A stretch of 33,886 bases of DNA from Syntrophaceae bacterium. GTDB taxonomy: Bacteria; Desulfobacterota; Syntrophia; Syntrophales; Smithellaceae. The notes beneath the pieces were generated by a model. It had not been told where the DNA came from. It did not search any database and saw only the letters and a program-made list of their open reading frames with translations. Positions 31,173-33,886 of the stretch are shown in pieces. Positions within the stretch are counted from its first letter, which is position 1. Each line of letters starts with the position of its first letter. A program made the position numbers and the translations under genes. The stretch covers positions 1,023-34,908 of the forward strand of contig PLMQ01000017.1 of NCBI GenBank assembly GCA_003142535.1, read 5' to 3'.

Positions 31173-33791
31173 TCATTTGGCACGGGTCTGCCGGGAGTAC
31201 CATTGCATCTGCTGTGCGCTGCTTTCTTGATCCACGTTTTCTTCGGCTATCATTTTCTCGCCGCGTGCCGGCGGCAATACTTCCTTGAGCTTCCATATAT
31301 TATCCAGGCGGCCGAATGTCCAGTACTCCTCAAAGGGTGATACATATTGCTGCTGGCTTAAGACAATTGTGCCTTTGCGGACAATTTTTTGGGCATGGGC
31401 GCTGATGCGGACGGTGAACTCGTCTTTTGCCAGGTCGGCATAGTTTCTGATCAGAATTAATTCCGCCTTGCGAACGCAAAGATTCCTGTATTCCGTCACC
31501 ATGCCTTCCATCTGCCATTGCTTTATCTGATTGCGCAAGCTTTCGGCGACTTGCGGGAACAAGTCCGCCTCCGGCACGCAAGCCGGATCATTTGCTTCCC
31601 TTGCCAGATAGACGTTTAAAAATACCTGGCGTGTCCGCTCCAGCATGAGACTGCGATCCCAAATTTTGTCTGTCTGCACGAGAAAGTTCAAAACACGGTC
31701 AATGCGTGTTGCTTTTTGCTGTGTTGATTTTTCCAGCCAGGGACCGGCGGTGCCTTCTTTTGCGGCTGTATCTTCGTAAATTCCCTTTATTGTTTGGTCG
31801 GTCAGCATTTCGACAAAGTTTTCATCCTTGAGGATATCCGATTCACCGGACTGCTCAATTTCGCGTAGCAGCCAGTGATTTCCCGAAAGCTGAAATGTCC
31901 AGAACTCCTGAAACTGAGCAGGTCGTTCATCCCCCCGCAAAAATTTATTGGTGCGGTCGTCAACATAGTAGTCTCGTGCGGAAGCTGTGATGAGTGCGGT
32001 AAACTCGCGCTGATCGGGCTTTTCTGTGTAACGGACATTGACAATGTCCACCTGCTTGACCTTGAGTTCATCAATCTTGTTTATCTCGTTGTTTCGTATC
32101 AGCCCCTGAAGCTGTGCTGCATGCTGGACAAAGAGGTCATCCATAAGCAGAATCTTCATCGGCGCGTAATCACGTTTTTGCCAGCATTCTTGAAGCTTGC
32201 AAAAAGTCGCTTCGCTCAGAGTTCGTAATTCCTGTGGTGATAATGATGAATCCTGTTTGCTTATAAAATTGAGGAGCTTTTCGGTTTTCAGAGATTTCTT
32301 GGTTATTTCAGACCGGCTGTAAACGTAATCCAAATTCTCGTCTTTGCCGGGTTTCTTCTTTTTTATGATAACGATTACAATTGTCCCGATAATTAGCAGA
32401 ATGATGAACCACTCGAAAATATCATCAGAGGAAGAGCCGCTGCCTGAACCGGAACTTCTTGAACTAGAATGGCTGAAACCACCACCACCCTTGTTGTGCA
32501 CCACAAAATCATCCGCGAGAAATGTATGCGGCTGATTCACGCTGAGATTATAGACTAATTGTTTTTCTTTACTCTCATCTATTTCGAGAACTGTGGCCGG
32601 AATCAGGGAGCCATTATCCAGGAAAAACATTTTATCGTTCGGACGAAGCCGGCCTGCGGCGACGAACGTCCCGTCAGTCAATCCTACCGGATGCTCAGCG
32701 GTTGTCCGCAATTCGCCCCGGTTAGTTTTAATAGATAATACGTGACTGCGTGTGGCAAATAGTTTCTCCACATGGGCATTTATGATATGCCCGTCCTGAT
32801 CAACAGCCTGCACGGTATCGTTTGCCGAAAGGTTTTCGATAGGAATCTGTCCCGCTGGTGTGCGGATTATTGTACCGATGGGAAAGCAGCCGCCTCCACC
32901 GCCTTTGTTGTGGACAGCAAGGCCTGCGGCAAAGAATGTGTTTGGCTGATCGGTTTGTAGATTGTAAACACGTACATGTTTATAAACCTTCTGCAGAGAA
33001 ACGATACGCTGTTCCGATAGGGATTGGCCATTCCAGGCGAAAATTGTATCACCCGCTTTAAGGACATCCAGCGTTTTGAAAGTGCCACGCCCTGTATAGA
33101 AGGGGTGCTCCGCGGTTACCTGAAGAGTATTCAGGTCGGTCTTAAGCAGAATGTACTCGTCCACTTTGTGACGAATGACTTCTCTCACTTTTGTATGGAC
33201 TATGTTGCCTTCCGGCGAATATGACAATAATTCATCACCGCGCCTGACGGCACTGATAAGAATTTTTGTGCCATCCGCTTTTAGAATTTCGCTGTCCGGG
33301 AGAAAACATCCTTTATTGTGAACGACGATATTGGCGGGAATGAACGTTCCGCCCGGGACGACAAGCAAATTATAGGCAGGCTGATTGGATTGGCTGTGTC
33401 GAACAGACTTAACAGGAACGGCATGAAGGATGCCCTTGCTGATTTGATAAATATTATCTCCCGCTTGGAGCAACCGCGCTATACGGAATTCACCCGGCCC
33501 TACCATTACCGGATGCTCCGGGGTGATGAGAAACTTGTTCTCACCTGCGGAAATCTCTAGATAATCATCCGGATGAACTTCGGTCAGCACCTGTACAGTG
33601 CCTGTTTGCAGCTTGCCTATGGAGATGCTCCAGACCGGATCGCCCACGCGGAGCTTCTCAATGGCGATGGCGCCTGAGGGCGTCAGTACCAGTGTGCCCC
33701 TGGCGAGGCAACCGCCGCCACCACGCGCAAAGGCAGGAGAAGAAGCAAAAACACCAAGCAGTATAAATGCCGCAACAGCCCATCTTTTCAT
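31173..33791 (-). CDS. Membrane protein with three tandem HINT domains and two Tim44-like modules
   Basis: The start is ATG 33791 after GGGGAG (872 residues). A signal peptide (1-22, ending AFA) is followed by RGGGG and three intein-like HINT domains: C28-N159, C162-N295 and C302-N433. Each starts with Cys, has a T-x-E-H block (T90-H93, T226-H229, T364-H367) and ends VHN before KG. The linkers are KG, KGGGGG and KGGGG. A Ser/Gly-rich stretch (435-455) and a membrane helix (about 458-476) follow. Two Tim44-like modules occupy about 500-630 and 675-850 (FQEFWTF and FEEYWTF). Removing all three HINT units would leave an ordinary Gly-rich signal-anchor Tim44-like protein. Splicing, cleavage or none of these could be true; Lys at the +1 position argues against standard splicing. 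Confidence 0.9.
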   Translation of the reverse strand: MKRWAVAAFILLGVFASSPAFARGGGGCLARGTLVLTPSGAIAIEKLRVGDPVWSISIGKLQTGTVQVLTEVHPDDYLEISAGENKFLITPEHPVMVGPGEFRIARLLQAGDNIYQISKGILHAVPVKSVRHSQSNQPAYNLLVVPGGTFIPANIVVHNKGCFLPDSEILKADGTKILISAVRRGDELLSYSPEGNIVHTKVREVIRHKVDEYILLKTDLNTLQVTAEHPFYTGRGTFKTLDVLKAGDTIFAWNGQSLSEQRIVSLQKVYKHVRVYNLQTDQPNTFFAAGLAVHNKGGGGGCFPIGTIIRTPAGQIPIENLSANDTVQAVDQDGHIINAHVEKLFATRSHVLSIKTNRGELRTTAEHPVGLTDGTFVAAGRLRPNDKMFFLDNGSLIPATVLEIDESKEKQLVYNLSVNQPHTFLADDFVVHNKGGGGFSHSSSRSSGSGSGSSSDDIFEWFIILLIIGTIVIVIIKKKKPGKDENLDYVYSRSEITKKSLKTEKLLNFISKQDSSLSPQELRTLSEATFCKLQECWQKRDYAPMKILLMDDLFVQHAAQLQGLIRNNEINKIDELKVKQVDIVNVRYTEKPDQREFTALITASARDYYVDDRTNKFLRGDERPAQFQEFWTFQLSGNHWLLREIEQSGESDILKDENFVEMLTDQTIKGIYEDTAAKEGTAGPWLEKSTQQKATRIDRVLNFLVQTDKIWDRSLMLERTRQVFLNVYLAREANDPACVPEADLFPQVAESLRNQIKQWQMEGMVTEYRNLCVRKAELILIRNYADLAKDEFTVRISAHAQKIVRKGTIVLSQQQYVSPFEEYWTFGRLDNIWKLKEVLPPARGEKMIAEENVDQESSAQQMQWYSRQTRAK

Positions 33792-33838
33792 ATGTCCGCT
33801 CCCCAATATCTGATTCGGGAAATCTTCCCGTTTTATTC

Positions 33839-33886
33839 GTGAAACTCCAATTCCGAAAGCGAAGTGTATAACCTAAAGGTCACAAG
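33839..33886 (+). repeat. Dispersed repeat family A, copy 4 (cut by window end)
   Basis: It begins GTGAAACTCCAATTCCG and continues through GTATAACCTAAAGGTCAC to the end of the window. It lies upstream of the HINT/Tim44 gene. The rest is not visible. Confidence 0.7.

Noticed and set aside
1-33886. CRISPR arrays, tRNA or rRNA genes
   Set aside because: The direct repeats seen are dispersed and irregularly spaced, with no repeat-spacer periodicity, and no tRNA cloverleaf or rRNA-like sequence was noticed by eye.

Overview
The window looks like a chromosome segment of an anaerobic Desulfobacterota (deltaproteobacterium), most plausibly a Syntrophales-type syntroph. This is inferred from gene content: a flavin reductase-rubredoxin fusion, a 4-hydroxybutyryl-CoA dehydratase homologue with its Fe-S ligands, several radical SAM enzymes, an OFA-type transporter, and AT-leaning intergenic DNA rich in small repeats. 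No rRNA, tRNA or CRISPR was seen.

Layout. Positions 1-1456 hold the N-terminal part of a membrane sensor and a high-molecular-weight rubredoxin, both on the minus strand. Positions 2085-14020 (plus strand) are a compact lipid or polyketide-like locus: FabA-type dehydratase, small membrane protein, two acyl carrier proteins, B12-binding radical SAM enzyme, membrane-anchored polysaccharide deacetylase-fold protein, FabZ-like hot-dog protein, two further radical SAM enzymes, two complete condensing enzymes, a thioesterase, a PKS-type double-hot-dog dehydratase and a divergent PlsY. A REP-associated tyrosine transposase (RAYT) sits between the last two. The set resembles loci proposed for ladderane-like or polyene lipids. 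It would build an ACP-bound, repeatedly dehydrated chain, modify it by radical chemistry, then release it or pass it to glycerol-3-phosphate. No ketoreductase, enoyl reductase or malonyl transferase is inside the cluster; an SDR lies 6 kb away.

Positions 14146-15167 look like integron-cassette material: a lipoprotein and an HNH nuclease separated by a good attC site. Then follow minus-strand genes: an operon of MFS transporter, PaaK-like ligase and S51 peptidase-like protein; an MTA/SAH/5'-deoxyadenosine deaminase-type amidohydrolase; an SDR; and a TetR regulator with the 4-hydroxybutyryl-CoA dehydratase homologue.

From 24092 onward lie a U32 protein and a set of small exported or membrane proteins, some behind duplicated promoter leaders, a truncated CHASE3 sensor, an exported metallo-beta-lactamase-fold protein, and at the right end a membrane protein with three tandem HINT (intein-like) domains inside a glycine-rich linker ahead of two Tim44-like modules.

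The intergenic DNA carries at least three repeat families. Family A has up to three consecutive hairpins whose last stem changes sequence but stays paired. Family B is a MITE of about 109-144 bp with TACCA termini and 3-bp TNA target duplications, which lands on stop codons. Family C is a 126-bp element with inverted ends.
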